NCBI RefSeq assembly: GCF_000424685.1
Contig: NZ_AUKJ01000019.1
Span: 150,803 to 214,802 of the forward strand
Direction: 5' to 3'
DNA from: Methylococcus capsulatus str. Texas = ATCC 19069
GTDB taxonomy: Bacteria > Pseudomonadota > Gammaproteobacteria > Methylococcales > Methylococcaceae
Length of the DNA: 64,000 nucleotides
In this document: one piece after another, positions 44,220 through 53,311 of the stretch
How the letters are laid out: each line of letters starts with the position of its first letter
Position numbering within the stretch: position 1 is the stretch's first letter
Notes under the pieces: model-generated
The model's database searches: none
What the model saw: only the letters and a program-made list of their open reading frames with translations
Told to the model about the DNA's origin: nothing
Program-made: the position numbers and the translations under genes

Positions 44220-46475
44220 GTGTGGTGGTTTTCCCACAAAATAATCGTAGATGACGCATTTCACAGTCCGCCAGGCCTTGATGATCGATTTGCTGCCGCC
44301 GTGCTGGCCTCCGGACCGAGGCGATCGGGGCCGGAATCGGCAAGGGTTTTCATCCTGGCTCTCGAAATTTCCCGAGTTCGGCAAGCCGCGAATTTGAACG
44401 CTCAATACAAGGAAAGCATCGGAGAGGTGCCCGGCGGGGTTGTACGGCGCGCCCGTGCGGCCATGAAGCATCTGCTTTCGCTGCAGCGGTCTGCCGGGGA
44501 CTGGGAAGGGGAGATGGTGTGGTGCACGATGATCCTCGCTCAGGCGGTCATCGTGCGCACGGTGGTCGGGCGCCCTTACGACGCTCGGGAGCGGGCTGCC
44601 ATCATCAGACATTTCGAACTTTCCCAGCTTGCCGACGGTGCTTGGGGTATGCACCCGGAAAGCCGGGGCTATGTGTTTTTCACCGTCCTGGCCTATGTCG
44701 CCTTGCGTCTTTTGGGGCTGGGGCCGGAGACCTCCATGCTCGCCAGGGCAAGAGCATGGCTCCATGCGCAGCCGGAAGGCGTCAAGGCGGTTCCCACCTG
44801 GGGCAAGTTCTGGCTGATGCTGCTCGGGCTGTATGGACGGGAGGGCGTCAATGCCGTGCCACCGGAGCTGTTCCTGCTGCCGCGCTGGCTGCCTTTTCAT
44901 CCGAGCCGGTTCTACTGCCATACCCGCCTCATTTATCTGGGCATCGCCTATCTTTCCGGGGTCGGGTTCAGCGCCCCCCTCTCGGACCCGCTGCGGGATG
45001 CGCTGAGGTCGGAGCTTTATGCCGAACCCTACGAATCTGTGGACTTCGGCGCATTCCGCCATACCGTTGCCAGGACCGATCTCTATGTGCCGATCAGCCG
45101 CGTCCTGAGGCTGGTTTACGATCTTCTGGCGCGTTACGAGCGTCGGCCTTGGAAGGCGCTGCGGCAGAGGGCGCTGGCCCTCTGCTTCGAGCAGATATTG
45201 CGGGAGCAGCGCTCCACGCGTTACCAGGGTATCTCCCCGGTCAGCGGTTTGTTGAACTGCCTGGCGATCTTCGCGCACGATCCGCGCCATCCCGATCTCG
45301 CACCCAGCCTCGAAGGTGTCGAAGCTTGGCGCTGGGAGGACGAAGCCGAAGGGCTGCGCTATGTGGGCGCGCGTTCCAACGCCTGGGACACGGCTTTCGC
45401 GGTGCAGGCACTGACCGAACTGCCGGAATTGGACGAGGAGGCGAAGCATGCGCTGAGCCGGGCTCACGCTTTTCTCGACCAGGCACAGATGACCGCGGAA
45501 TTGGCCGATTACCGCGAAGCTTGGCGCGACCCCGCGCTGGGGGGATGGTGCTTTTCCGATGGCCGGCATTGCTGGCCGGTGAGCGATTGTGCCGCGGAGG
45601 CGATGAGCGCCCTGTTCGCTCTTTACGAGCGCGGGGATGTCCGGATCAGCGAGGCCCTGGGCGCCGATCGCTTGCGTCTGGGCGTGGAATTCATCCTGTC
45701 CCGCCAGAACGCGGATGGCGGTTTCGGCACCTACGAGCGGCGGCGGGGCGGGCGGTTGCTGGAGCTGGTCAACCCTTCCGAGATGTTCGGACAGTGCATG
45801 ACCGAGCTGTCCTATGTGGAGTGTACGGCTTCTTCTCTTGGGGCATTGGCGCATTATTTGCGTCATTATCCGGACCTTCCGGGAGGAAAGATCACCGCGG
45901 CGATCCGGAAAGCGGAGAGGTTTCTGAGGAGCCGGCAGCTCGATGACGGCTCGTTTCCGGGCTTCTGGGGCATCAACTACACCTATGCCGTGTTCCATGT
46001 GGCCAAGGGTCTGCGGATGGCTGGTGTCGAGCCGGCGGACCCGGTTCTGCAAGCCGCTGCCGGCTGGCTGCTCGAGAAGCAGCGGTCCGATGGCGGCTGG
46101 GGCGAACACTATTCGAGCTGTCTCGAAGGGCGCTACGTAGAGAGCGGGCAGAGTCAGACCGTGATGACCGCCTGGGCGCTGCTCGCGCTCATGGAGGTTT
46201 ATCCGGCCGCGCACGAGGCCGTCGGACGGGGCATTGCCTGGTTGTGCTCTCAACAGGGTGAGGACGGCGGCTGGCCCCGGCAAGGGGTGAATGGGGTGTT
46301 TTTTGGAGCAGCCATGCTGGACTACCGGCTCTACCCCGTTTATTTCCCGACCTGGGCGCTGGCGCGCTACGTCCGGCTGGAAGGCGCGAAAGCTTCGACG
46401 AGCGCTGGTTTGAACGACGCTGGTCCGGCCTGTGCCGGAGCCGAAGGACATCATGACACGGGTTATCGCAGATGA
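44220..46475 (+). CDS. Oxidosqualene cyclase (lanosterol synthase type)
   Basis: Up to 751 aa if the GTG at 44220 is used; the first clearly conserved residues begin near 44415, so a later GTG/TTG start is possible. It has several QW repeats (QNADGGFGTYE, QRSDGGWGEHY, QGEDGGWP). The catalytic motif is VSDCAAEA (near residue 455 of this reading), the xxDCTAE form of eukaryotic and bacterial oxidosqualene cyclases, not the DxDDTA of squalene-hopene cyclases. NAWDTAFAVQAL and the terminal YRLYPVYFPTWALARY also match sterol cyclases. It converts 2,3-oxidosqualene to lanosterol. It is coupled to the squalene epoxidase gene by ATGA. Membrane-associated monotopic enzyme. Confidence 0.92.
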   Translation: MWWFSHKIIVDDAFHSPPGLDDRFAAAVLASGPRRSGPESARVFILALEISRVRQAANLNAQYKESIGEVPGGVVRRARAAMKHLLSLQRSAGDWEGEMVWCTMILAQAVIVRTVVGRPYDARERAAIIRHFELSQLADGAWGMHPESRGYVFFTVLAYVALRLLGLGPETSMLARARAWLHAQPEGVKAVPTWGKFWLMLLGLYGREGVNAVPPELFLLPRWLPFHPSRFYCHTRLIYLGIAYLSGVGFSAPLSDPLRDALRSELYAEPYESVDFGAFRHTVARTDLYVPISRVLRLVYDLLARYERRPWKALRQRALALCFEQILREQRSTRYQGISPVSGLLNCLAIFAHDPRHPDLAPSLEGVEAWRWEDEAEGLRYVGARSNAWDTAFAVQALTELPELDEEAKHALSRAHAFLDQAQMTAELADYREAWRDPALGGWCFSDGRHCWPVSDCAAEAMSALFALYERGDVRISEALGADRLRLGVEFILSRQNADGGFGTYERRRGGRLLELVNPSEMFGQCMTELSYVECTASSLGALAHYLRHYPDLPGGKITAAIRKAERFLRSRQLDDGSFPGFWGINYTYAVFHVAKGLRMAGVEPADPVLQAAAGWLLEKQRSDGGWGEHYSSCLEGRYVESGQSQTVMTAWALLALMEVYPAAHEAVGRGIAWLCSQQGEDGGWPRQGVNGVFFGAAMLDYRLYPVYFPTWALARYVRLEGAKASTSAGLNDAGPACAGAEGHHDTGYRR

Positions 46476-47821
46476 GTTCGATTGAATTGGGGGAGTGGGA
46501 CGTTCTGATCGCCGGCGGCAGCGTTGCCGGTTCTGCGGCCGCAGCAGCTTTGTCGGGACTGGGCTTGCGGGTCCTGATCGTCGAGCCCGATCCAGATCCC
46601 GGCCGCAGACTGGCCGGCGAGCTGATCCACCCGCCCGGTATCGACGGGCTGCTCGAACTCGGACTGATCCATGACGATGTGCCGCAAGGAAGCGTGGTCA
46701 ACGGCTTTGCGATCTTTCCCTTCAACGATGGCGAGGGCGCACCGGCGACACTGCTGCCATACGGCGAGATCCATGGGCGTCAGCGCTGTGGCCGGGTGAT
46801 CGAACACACTCTGCTCAAGAGCCATCTGCTTGAAACGGTGCGTGGTTTCGAGCGGGTCTCCGTTTGGCTCGGCGCCAGGGTGACGGGGATGGAGCACGAA
46901 GACGGCAAGGGCTATGTCGCCACCGTAACTCATGAAGGAACCGAGACGCGGATGGAGGTCCGGTTGATCATTGGGGCCGACGGCCCGATGTCCCAGCTGC
47001 GGAAAATGGTTGGCATTTCGCACGAAACCCAGCGTTATTCCGGCATGATCGGTCTCGAGGTCGAGGATACCCATCTGCCGAACCCCGGCTACGGCAACAT
47101 CTTTCTGAACCCGGCTGGCGTCTCCTATGCCTATGGCATCGGCGGCGGGCGGGCGCGGGTCATGTTCGAGGTGCTCAAGGGGGCGGATTCGAAGGAGTCC
47201 ATCCGTGACCATCTGCGCCTCTTCCCCGCGCCCTTCCGGGGCGACATCGAGGCGGTGCTGGCACAGGGCAAGCCCTTGGCGGCGGCGAACTACTGCATCG
47301 TTCCGGAGGCAAGCGTCAAGGCCAACGTCGCGCTCGTCGGCGACGCGCGGGGATGCTGCCATCCGCTGACCGCTTCGGGCATTACGGCGGCGGTCAAGGA
47401 CGCCTTCGTCATGCGGGATGCGCTCCAGGCGACCGGGCTGAATTTCGAGGCGGCGCTCAAACGCTATTCGGTCCAGTGCGGTCGTTTGCAGCTTACCCGC
47501 CGCACGCTGGCGGAAGAGCTGCGCGAGGCGTTTCTGGCCCAGACGCCGGAGGCCGAGCTGCTCAGCCAGTGCATCTTTTCCTATTGGCGTAACAGCCCGA
47601 AGGGGCGGCAAGCATCGATGGCCCTCTTGTCGACGCTCGACAGCAGCATTTTCTCGCTGGCTTCGCAGTATACCTTGGTGGGGCTCCAGGCGTTCCGTTT
47701 GCTGCCGCAGTGGCTAGGTGCCAAGATGGGGGGCGACTGGTTCCGTGGCGTGGCGCAACTGGTGTCCAAGAGCCTCAAATTCCAGCAGGATGCGCTGAAT
47801 CAGGCGCTGCGGGCGAAATGA
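46472..47821 (+). CDS. Squalene monooxygenase (squalene epoxidase)
   Basis: 449-aa FAD enzyme that makes 2,3-oxidosqualene for the cyclase just upstream. FAD motifs: IAGGSVAGSAAAAAL near residues 14-28, GADGPMSQLRK near 168, and VALVGDARGCCHPLTASGI near 288. The C-terminal region is hydrophobic, suggesting membrane attachment. The ATG at 46472 overlaps the cyclase stop. Another ATG at 46453 is in a frame that stops quickly. Together the two genes form a minimal sterol operon. The C-4 demethylase genes known from this group are not in the window. Confidence 0.9.
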   Translation: MSSIELGEWDVLIAGGSVAGSAAAAALSGLGLRVLIVEPDPDPGRRLAGELIHPPGIDGLLELGLIHDDVPQGSVVNGFAIFPFNDGEGAPATLLPYGEIHGRQRCGRVIEHTLLKSHLLETVRGFERVSVWLGARVTGMEHEDGKGYVATVTHEGTETRMEVRLIIGADGPMSQLRKMVGISHETQRYSGMIGLEVEDTHLPNPGYGNIFLNPAGVSYAYGIGGGRARVMFEVLKGADSKESIRDHLRLFPAPFRGDIEAVLAQGKPLAAANYCIVPEASVKANVALVGDARGCCHPLTASGITAAVKDAFVMRDALQATGLNFEAALKRYSVQCGRLQLTRRTLAEELREAFLAQTPEAELLSQCIFSYWRNSPKGRQASMALLSTLDSSIFSLASQYTLVGLQAFRLLPQWLGAKMGGDWFRGVAQLVSKSLKFQQDALNQALRAK

Positions 47822-47835
47822 TGCGGCGCGCGAGT

Positions 47836-48429
47836 CTACGCGGCGATCCGTGTAAACAGATCTGCCGGTGTTCGGAGTGCGGCCGCAAACTCCTGGTGGC
47901 GGTCGCAATGGCAGAGCCAGGCGCGGGTCGTTCCCGCCCGCAAAAAGCATCCGAAGGCTTGGTCGACCAGGCCTGATGCCTGTGCGGCGCCGACGCTCGC
48001 CTCGACGGGCGGCAGCGGCGCCGATTTGATCAGCACGAGGTCACGGGCGCCGATTCTCCCGGCGAGCCACACGGCCAGGCTGTCCGAGGTAACTGCCCAT
48101 CCCGGTTTTACGGCGATGTCGTCGGGGTGGGGAAGCCATATCGCGGATTTCCCTTCCTCCAGGACCGTTCGCAGTGCCGCCGGGTTCCGGGCGGTTTCCA
48201 GGAGCGGCTCCAGTCCTTTCAGCATCAATCCGTACTGCGCCATCGCCAGAATGGCCATGGCGTGGGCGGCCTCATCGCTGAAACCCAGGCGTGCCTGGGT
48301 CCGGCGTACCGTGTCGGCGAACTCCCCGCCGCCGGGGACGATCGCCACTCCGGAACTTTTCAGGGTTCGCAGCCAGTCGGTCAGTCTCGGAGACCGGCCC
48401 AGGCTGCCGCCGAGCTTAACGACCCACAT
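47836..48429 (-). CDS. Amino-acid-kinase family protein, MfnE-like
   Basis: 197 aa with the kinase fold: VVKLGGSLGRS at the N-terminus (phosphate-binding Gly loop), IVPGGGEFADTV near 32, and TSDSLAVWLAGRIGARDLVLIKSA near 113-137. It resembles the archaeal-type kinase MfnE, which phosphorylates the aminomethyl-furan unit of methanofuran. Genes of this type recur in bacterial H4MPT islands. It overlaps pabB by 14 bp. The exact substrate is inferred from context. Confidence 0.75.
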   Translation of the reverse strand: MWVVKLGGSLGRSPRLTDWLRTLKSSGVAIVPGGGEFADTVRRTQARLGFSDEAAHAMAILAMAQYGLMLKGLEPLLETARNPAALRTVLEEGKSAIWLPHPDDIAVKPGWAVTSDSLAVWLAGRIGARDLVLIKSAPLPPVEASVGAAQASGLVDQAFGCFLRAGTTRAWLCHCDRHQEFAAALRTPADLFTRIAA

Positions 48430-49822
48430 GGTCGCCGGTGCGGGCGATACGGAAACGCTCCAGCAGGTTCAGCAGTGCAGCGGCCTTGTCGAAACATTCC
48501 TGGTACTCCGAGGCGGCCGAAGAGTCCGCCACGATGCCGCCGCCGGCCCAGAACCGGACGGTGCCTTCCGACTGCACCAGGGTACGGATGGCGATGTTGG
48601 TATCCATGTTGCCGTCAAAGCCGACATAGCCGATGGCGCCGCAGTAGACGCCACGGCGGTGAGGCTCGAGTTCCTCGATGATTTCCATGGCGCGGATCTT
48701 TGGTGCCCCCGTGATCGAGCCGCCGGGGAAGCTGTCGCGCAGCAGGCCGATGGCGTCGTGGCCGCGCGCCAGCGTACCGGTGACGGTGCTCACCAGATGG
48801 TGGACGGTGGCGTAGCTCTCGATTTCGAACAGTTTGGGCACCCGTACCGAGCCGGGCTGGCAGTGTTTGCCCAGGTCATTGCGCAGCAGGTCCACGATCA
48901 TCAGATTCTCCGCCCGGTCCTTTTCACTGTGCCGCAGGGTTTCCTCTTGGCGGCGATCCTCCAGCGGATCGGTGGAACGGGGTCGGGTGCCCTTGATGGG
49001 CTTGGTTTCCACCCTGCCGTCGAGTACCCGCAGGAAGCGTTCCGGAGATGAGCTGAGAACGCGTGCCTGCGGGCCGTTGATGAAGGCGCTGAAAGGTGCG
49101 GGGTTGGTCTGGCGCAGGGTCTGATACAGCGTCCAAGCGCTGCCCCGGCAGGGTGCGGCGAAGCGCTGCGCCAGGTTGACCTGATAGCAGTCGCCTTCAC
49201 GGATGTAATGCTGGATGCGCTCGAAGGCGGCGACGTAGTCGCGCCGGTTCATGTTGGCCCGCACCGGTGCCAGTACGTCGAAGCCGGTACGCTGCCACCC
49301 CAACGTCTGGATCTGGCTGAACGACCGCACCAGATGCGGCCAGCGGGCGGCGGTGGCGGGCGAGCGGCCCTGGCTTACCAGCCAGCTGCGGCTTTGCAGA
49401 TGATCCACGATGACTGCCCAGTCATAGATGCCGACGGCCATGTCCGCCATGTTCTCGGCGTCGACCGCACGTTCCGGCAGTTTCTCCAGGCGCCTGCCCA
49501 GGTCGTAGCCGAAATAGCCTACGGCGCCCCCGCTGAACGGCAGTTCGCCGACAGGATCGGCGCGGGTGCCCAATTCCCGCCGCAGAAGGGAGAAGGGATC
49601 TTCCGGCGATAGTGCGACCTCGCCCCCCCGCCGGCGGATCTCGCTGATGTGGCCACGGGTCACCAGCGTGGCGAGCGGGTCGGCGGCGATGATGTCGTAA
49701 CGGCCATGTCTGCAGTGCGGAAAGCCGCTGTCGAGGAATACCGCCCAGCGCCGGTCCGCCCACGGTCCGAACAAGGCGGCGCTGTCTCGGAAATAGGGGA
49801 GTTCGGTGATCCGGGGGGTCAT
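48416..49822 (-). CDS. pabB: Aminodeoxychorismate synthase component I (PabB)
   Basis: 468-aa chorismate-binding enzyme from the ATG at 49822. The C-terminal domain has IREGDCYQVNLAQRF, ETKPIKGTRPR, HRAEN-type (EKDRAENLMIVDLLRNDLG) and GSITGAPKIRAMEII motifs. The PIKGT lysine is the PabB-type residue, separating it from anthranilate synthase (TrpE). The product 4-aminobenzoate feeds both folate and the RFAP synthase step of methanopterin synthesis, explaining its place here. It overlaps the hydantoinase-like gene by 4 bases. PabA and PabC are not seen. Confidence 0.92.
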   Translation of the reverse strand: MTPRITELPYFRDSAALFGPWADRRWAVFLDSGFPHCRHGRYDIIAADPLATLVTRGHISEIRRRGGEVALSPEDPFSLLRRELGTRADPVGELPFSGGAVGYFGYDLGRRLEKLPERAVDAENMADMAVGIYDWAVIVDHLQSRSWLVSQGRSPATAARWPHLVRSFSQIQTLGWQRTGFDVLAPVRANMNRRDYVAAFERIQHYIREGDCYQVNLAQRFAAPCRGSAWTLYQTLRQTNPAPFSAFINGPQARVLSSSPERFLRVLDGRVETKPIKGTRPRSTDPLEDRRQEETLRHSEKDRAENLMIVDLLRNDLGKHCQPGSVRVPKLFEIESYATVHHLVSTVTGTLARGHDAIGLLRDSFPGGSITGAPKIRAMEIIEELEPHRRGVYCGAIGYVGFDGNMDTNIAIRTLVQSEGTVRFWAGGGIVADSSAASEYQECFDKAAALLNLLERFRIARTGDHVGR

Positions 49823-50880
49823 GCTTTTTCCAGGAACGGGCGCGCCAGGAGGGCTACGGCCGCCGCCGGCAGGCAGTCGGAAACCGGGAGCGCCGTGGTA
49901 ACGGTTGGGCGGGGAAGGAGGTCGATCGCATCCACATAGGGCCGGCCCGAGCGTGCGGCGAGGACGCGGGCCAGGAACCGTCCTGCACCGGCTCCCACCA
50001 GCGGGCTCTCTGCCGGTAGCGTGTTTCGCGAAAACTGGCGCTCGATCGCCCGGGTGATGCGTGCCAGCTGGCGCTCTCTCAAACAAAGCGCCAGCTGTCG
50101 CCACTGCTCGGCGGTGCCGTCTTCGCGGTCGCGTCCCACGAGCCGCGCCAGGCGTCGTTCGCTGCCGGCGATGCTCTTTTCGCCGTCGTCCGCAGCGGGC
50201 ATCTGGTCGGTGTGTTCTGCGAGTTCGCCGGTGAGGCGATAAATGTCGGCGGTGGTCGCAAAATGTTCCGCCATGAGGTTGACCCATTCTCCTTCGAAGG
50301 GAAGCTCGTCTGCCAGCGCCATGGCGGAGGTGCGCACGACGCCGGTGTAGATGAGTTCATCGTAGCGTAATCTGTCATAATCGGTATAGCCTCGCGCGCG
50401 GACCTCGCCGCCGCCCAGGACGACCAGGTCGGTCGTCGTGCTGCCGATGTCGACGAACAAGGCCGGCTCCCGCAGGCGATGAGCGATGAGCGATGCGCTC
50501 GCCAGCCAGTTGGCCGAGGCGACGTCGAGTGCATGGCGCGGTTGCACGGCGTCGGCGCGGAGGAAGCCGACGCGTCCGGCGAAGACCAGGATTCCTTCGG
50601 GGCCGAAACGCCGAAGCATCGTCGCGATCAGCGTCTGCACCCCGGTCGTCCGGTCTTCGAAATGATCGGTCAGCTCACCGGTCATCGTGACGGCGTGACG
50701 GCAGGATGAGTCGATGCCGAGTTCGTTCACGGCTTCGGACAGCGCACTTTCCAGTCTTTCCAGGCCCAGCCAAAGGGGGCAGGGGTATTGCCGGACGTCG
50801 GCGATGGCTCCGGTGTCCGTGAGGGCGACGGCTTTGAGGTGGGCTCCGCCGATGTCCCAGCCGACCAATTCAATGCGCAT
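49819..50880 (-). CDS. Hydantoinase/oxoprolinase-like H4MPT-linked C1 protein
   Basis: 353 aa with an actin-like ATPase fold: GWDIGGAHLKAV near residues 8-19 (phosphate 1) and FVDIGSTTTDLVVL near 140. This fits the family annotated as a probable H4MPT-linked C1-transfer pathway protein, found only where the pterin/furan cofactors are made. The reaction is not established. It overlaps pabB (ATGA) and the upstream ATP-grasp gene (11 bp). Confidence 0.8.
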   Translation of the reverse strand: MRIELVGWDIGGAHLKAVALTDTGAIADVRQYPCPLWLGLERLESALSEAVNELGIDSSCRHAVTMTGELTDHFEDRTTGVQTLIATMLRRFGPEGILVFAGRVGFLRADAVQPRHALDVASANWLASASLIAHRLREPALFVDIGSTTTDLVVLGGGEVRARGYTDYDRLRYDELIYTGVVRTSAMALADELPFEGEWVNLMAEHFATTADIYRLTGELAEHTDQMPAADDGEKSIAGSERRLARLVGRDREDGTAEQWRQLALCLRERQLARITRAIERQFSRNTLPAESPLVGAGAGRFLARVLAARSGRPYVDAIDLLPRPTVTTALPVSDCLPAAAVALLARPFLEKA

Positions 50881-51862
50881 AGGGATGCTCCAGTTTCAGG
50901 ACGACCGGCGTTCCCTTTCGAGTCCGGGGCGCGGGCAGACGGCCCGTCCGGAGGAGTTCGATCGTCATGGCGGCGGGATTTTCTCCGGTGGCGGCTTTCA
51001 GGCCGGCGTAAGACGTCGTGAGCCGGGGGTTGACTTCGAGGATGACCGGGCCGTCGGCCGTCCAGATCAGGTCTACTCCGGCATAACCCCAGAGTTCCGG
51101 CAGGGCGGCCGCCACGCCGCTGGCGAGTGTCTGCCAGAGACCGTCCGGATCGTCCAGGGCATCGACGGTGCAGCCGCGAAGGACGAAGCCGTCGCCGGTG
51201 TTGTCCACGTGCTGGCGGTTGCAGCTCAGCAATCGGGCGCGGCCGTGGGAAAACAGTGCGCTGAGACTCAAGGAATCGCCTTCGAGCATGGGCTGGATGA
51301 CCCAGTGTCCCGGTCCCGGTGTGAATTCGCGGCCGGCCCGGACCAGCCGGGCGCCCTCGCAGCCGGCGCCGTCATCGGGTTTGATGACCATGGCGTCCGG
51401 AGCGGGCTCCGGTCGCGCCATCCAGAGCCGGGTTGGTACGACTGCCAGGTGGTGGCGTTCCAGCGCCTGGGTCGTGGCGAGTTTGCTTGCTGCGACCGCG
51501 ACGGCGTGTGCGGGACTGGTCAGCAGCGCGGTCGCCGTGTGCTCCACTTGCCGGCACAGCCGTTCGAGCACGCCACCGGTTTCCGGAGCGATGGGCCAGA
51601 CGGCGTCGCAGCGTGCGATGGCGTCCCGCCAGATCCGGTCGAAATCGTCAGCGGCCGCGACGGGTGTGACCATGACGCCGCACGGCAGGTGTTCCCAATC
51701 GAGGCGGTCGTCCCGGAGAATGAGCGGCCGGACTCCCGGCACCTCGAGCAGGTCCTGGAGCAGGGCGCGCAGCATGAGTTCGCCTTCGGCGGCAAGCCCC
51801 GGAGGCAGAGATTCATGTCGCAGGCCGCCGCCGGTGATGAATTCGAAAACCAGTACGTTCAT
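50870..51862 (-). CDS. ATP-grasp protein, MfnD-like, in C1-cofactor cluster
   Basis: 330 aa. MVIKPDDGAGCEG near residue 160 is the ATP-grasp lysine/glycine region. GYAGVDLIW and ILEVNPRLTTSYAGL near 265-295 provide the Mg-binding Glu/Asn. It resembles tyramine-glutamate ligase MfnD of methanofuran biosynthesis. A role in building the amino-acid tail of methylofuran is therefore reasonable but inferred. It is divergent from the HisA-like gene (42 bp apart). Confidence 0.75.
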   Translation of the reverse strand: MNVLVFEFITGGGLRHESLPPGLAAEGELMLRALLQDLLEVPGVRPLILRDDRLDWEHLPCGVMVTPVAAADDFDRIWRDAIARCDAVWPIAPETGGVLERLCRQVEHTATALLTSPAHAVAVAASKLATTQALERHHLAVVPTRLWMARPEPAPDAMVIKPDDGAGCEGARLVRAGREFTPGPGHWVIQPMLEGDSLSLSALFSHGRARLLSCNRQHVDNTGDGFVLRGCTVDALDDPDGLWQTLASGVAAALPELWGYAGVDLIWTADGPVILEVNPRLTTSYAGLKAATGENPAAMTIELLRTGRLPAPRTRKGTPVVLKLEHPYAH

Positions 51863-51904
51863 CTGTCCGATTTCTGGAAAGAGGCGGACAAGGTCATTGA
51901 ATCA

Positions 51905-52588
51905 GTGAAGATCATTCCCGTACTCGATCTCATGCAGGGGCGCGTCGTTCACGCCGTCAAAGGGCGGCGTGAGAATTACCGTCCGCTCAGCAGTCCCCTC
52001 TGTCCCGATGCCGATCCCCGCGCGGTGGTTGAAGCCTTCCGGAATCTGTACCGGTTCGATACCTTTTATATCGCCGATCTGGATGCTCTCATGGGTTTGG
52101 GGTGTCAGAACGAACTCATCGCAGCGTTGCGGACTGCGTTTCCGGATATCGTCTTTTGGCTGGATCGGGGGCTGCCCGAGGCGGGTGAGGCGGCGCTGGA
52201 TGGCGTCGTCCCGGTCATCGGCAGCGAGTCGCTCCCGACGGTGGATCGGCTGCAGCGAATGACGACACGTGATTGGATATTGTCGCTGGATTTTTTCGAC
52301 GGGACGCTGAAAGGCTGCTCCCGCCTCCTGGCGCAACCGCAATGTTGGCCGGAGAAGGTGATCGTCATGACTCTGAACCGGGTCGGCAGTTTCGACGGTC
52401 CCGATTTGGATCTCCTCGACCGCGTCCGGCGACTGACGCCGCACAGGGCGCTGATAGCGGCGGGAGGCGTGCGCGATGCCGGCGATCTGGAGGTTCTGGA
52501 GCGGAGGGGGATTCATGCTGTCCTGGTGGCCAGCGCCTTGCATTCCGGATCGCTCGAACTGAGTCGGCTCGGCAGTGTAAGGTCCTGA
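51905..52588 (+). CDS. HisA/HisF-related protein of the C1-cofactor cluster
   Basis: 227 aa from a GTG at 51905 (VKIIPVLDLMQGRVVHAVKG). The beta-alpha barrel is HisA-like: N-terminal LDLMxGRVVHA, middle FYIADLDALMG, late LIAAGGVRDAGDLEVLERRGIHAVLVASALHSG. It belongs to the HisA-related group found in methanogens and H4MPT-using bacteria rather than the histidine enzyme. In-frame codons further upstream overlap the divergent ATP-grasp gene and are rejected. The only plus-strand gene within the cofactor block. Reaction unknown. Confidence 0.8.
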   Translation: MKIIPVLDLMQGRVVHAVKGRRENYRPLSSPLCPDADPRAVVEAFRNLYRFDTFYIADLDALMGLGCQNELIAALRTAFPDIVFWLDRGLPEAGEAALDGVVPVIGSESLPTVDRLQRMTTRDWILSLDFFDGTLKGCSRLLAQPQCWPEKVIVMTLNRVGSFDGPDLDLLDRVRRLTPHRALIAAGGVRDAGDLEVLERRGIHAVLVASALHSGSLELSRLGSVRS

Positions 52589-52592
52589 AAAA

Positions 52593-52620
52593 GGAAAAGC
52601 GCTCGAAACAGCGCTTTTCC
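52593..52620 (-). terminator. Terminator of fae
   Basis: 11-bp stem (52593-52603 with 52610-52620; arms GGAAAAGCGCT and AGCGCTTTTCC) and a 6-base loop. Read on the minus strand it is followed by TTTTT, so it should end the fae transcript; it may also serve the convergent HisA-like gene. Confidence 0.8.
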
Positions 52621-52631
52621 CTTCCCCGTTG

Positions 52632-52659
52632 CGGGAGTGCCGCCTCGGCGGCGCTCCCG
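52632..52659. terminator. Second GC-rich hairpin 3' of fae
   Basis: A 13-bp stem with one G-T wobble (52632-52644 with 52647-52659), 12 bases beyond the fae stop on the minus strand. It may protect the 3' end of a very abundant mRNA, or be a dispersed palindrome. Confidence 0.5.
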
Positions 52660-52670
52660 GCAGCACGCAA

Positions 52671-53183
52671 TCAGTTGTGAGCCGCGAACGGATGAGCTTC
52701 GCTGCCCTTGCGAGCGACCACGTCGGCAGCTTTGGGCTCGCCGGCAACGGCGCGCTTGATGGCCAGCTTGGTTGCTTCGTAATTGTAATCCTGGATCTTC
52801 GCGTCGTCTTCGGCCAGCCAGTGGATGAACACGCCCACGCAGATGAACAGGTCGTCGGCTTCGTCGGCCGGAATGGTGCCGTCTTCCACGCAATCGGCAA
52901 CGGCCATGGCGACACCGCGCTGCGCGGGTCCGAACATCTGGGTGGCCTGCTTGCCGTTCTTGATGGTGACCTTGTTGAACATGACGGTGTTCGGCTTGCA
53001 CAGCAGGTTGGGGGCAACCACGGCCAGCAGGGAGGTGAAACCGTCTTTGTTGTTGGTCAGGGTATTGGCGAAAGCCGTCTCCGCTGCGCTGCCGCGGGGG
53101 CCCATGATCAGGTCGATGTGAGCGATTTCGTTGCCGCCGCCGCACAGTGCTTCGCCGACCAACAACTTGTTTACTTTACCCAT
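52671..53183 (-). CDS. fae: Formaldehyde-activating enzyme Fae
   Basis: 170 aa that condenses formaldehyde with dephospho-tetrahydromethanopterin to methylene-H4MPT. The active-site His22 is in [36 protein letters not shown] and [14 protein letters not shown] are family blocks. The start ATG at 53183 has an AGAGGAAAT ribosome-binding site. Two hairpins follow, consistent with strong expression as in other methylotrophs. Confidence 0.97.
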   Translation of the reverse strand: MGKVNKLLVGEALCGGGNEIAHIDLIMGPRGSAAETAFANTLTNNKDGFTSLLAVVAPNLLCKPNTVMFNKVTIKNGKQATQMFGPAQRGVAMAVADCVEDGTIPADEADDLFICVGVFIHWLAEDDAKIQDYNYEATKLAIKRAVAGEPKAADVVARKGSEAHPFAAHN

Positions 53184-53311
53184 CTGAATTTCCTCTTGTG
53201 AAAAAAACGAAAAAAACTTTTTTAATAAGGACATGGTTGTTCCCCCGGGAAAGGTTTTCGAGACCGAAGTTTCTCGCGGAGTGCCCGCATCGGCCCCACG
53301 TGTCCGAAGGT

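Noticed and set aside
44220..46475. Squalene-hopene cyclase
   Set aside because: The catalytic motif is VSDCAAEA instead of DxDDTA, and the partner gene is a squalene epoxidase, so it is an oxidosqualene cyclase.
48416..50287. Long version of PabB (623 codons)
   Set aside because: Residues upstream of MTPRITELPYF are a shadow of the hydantoinase-like gene.
50714..51904. N-terminal extension of the HisA-like protein over nearly 400 codons
   Set aside because: It runs antisense through the ATP-grasp gene and has no domain character; the HisA fold begins at the GTG at 51905.
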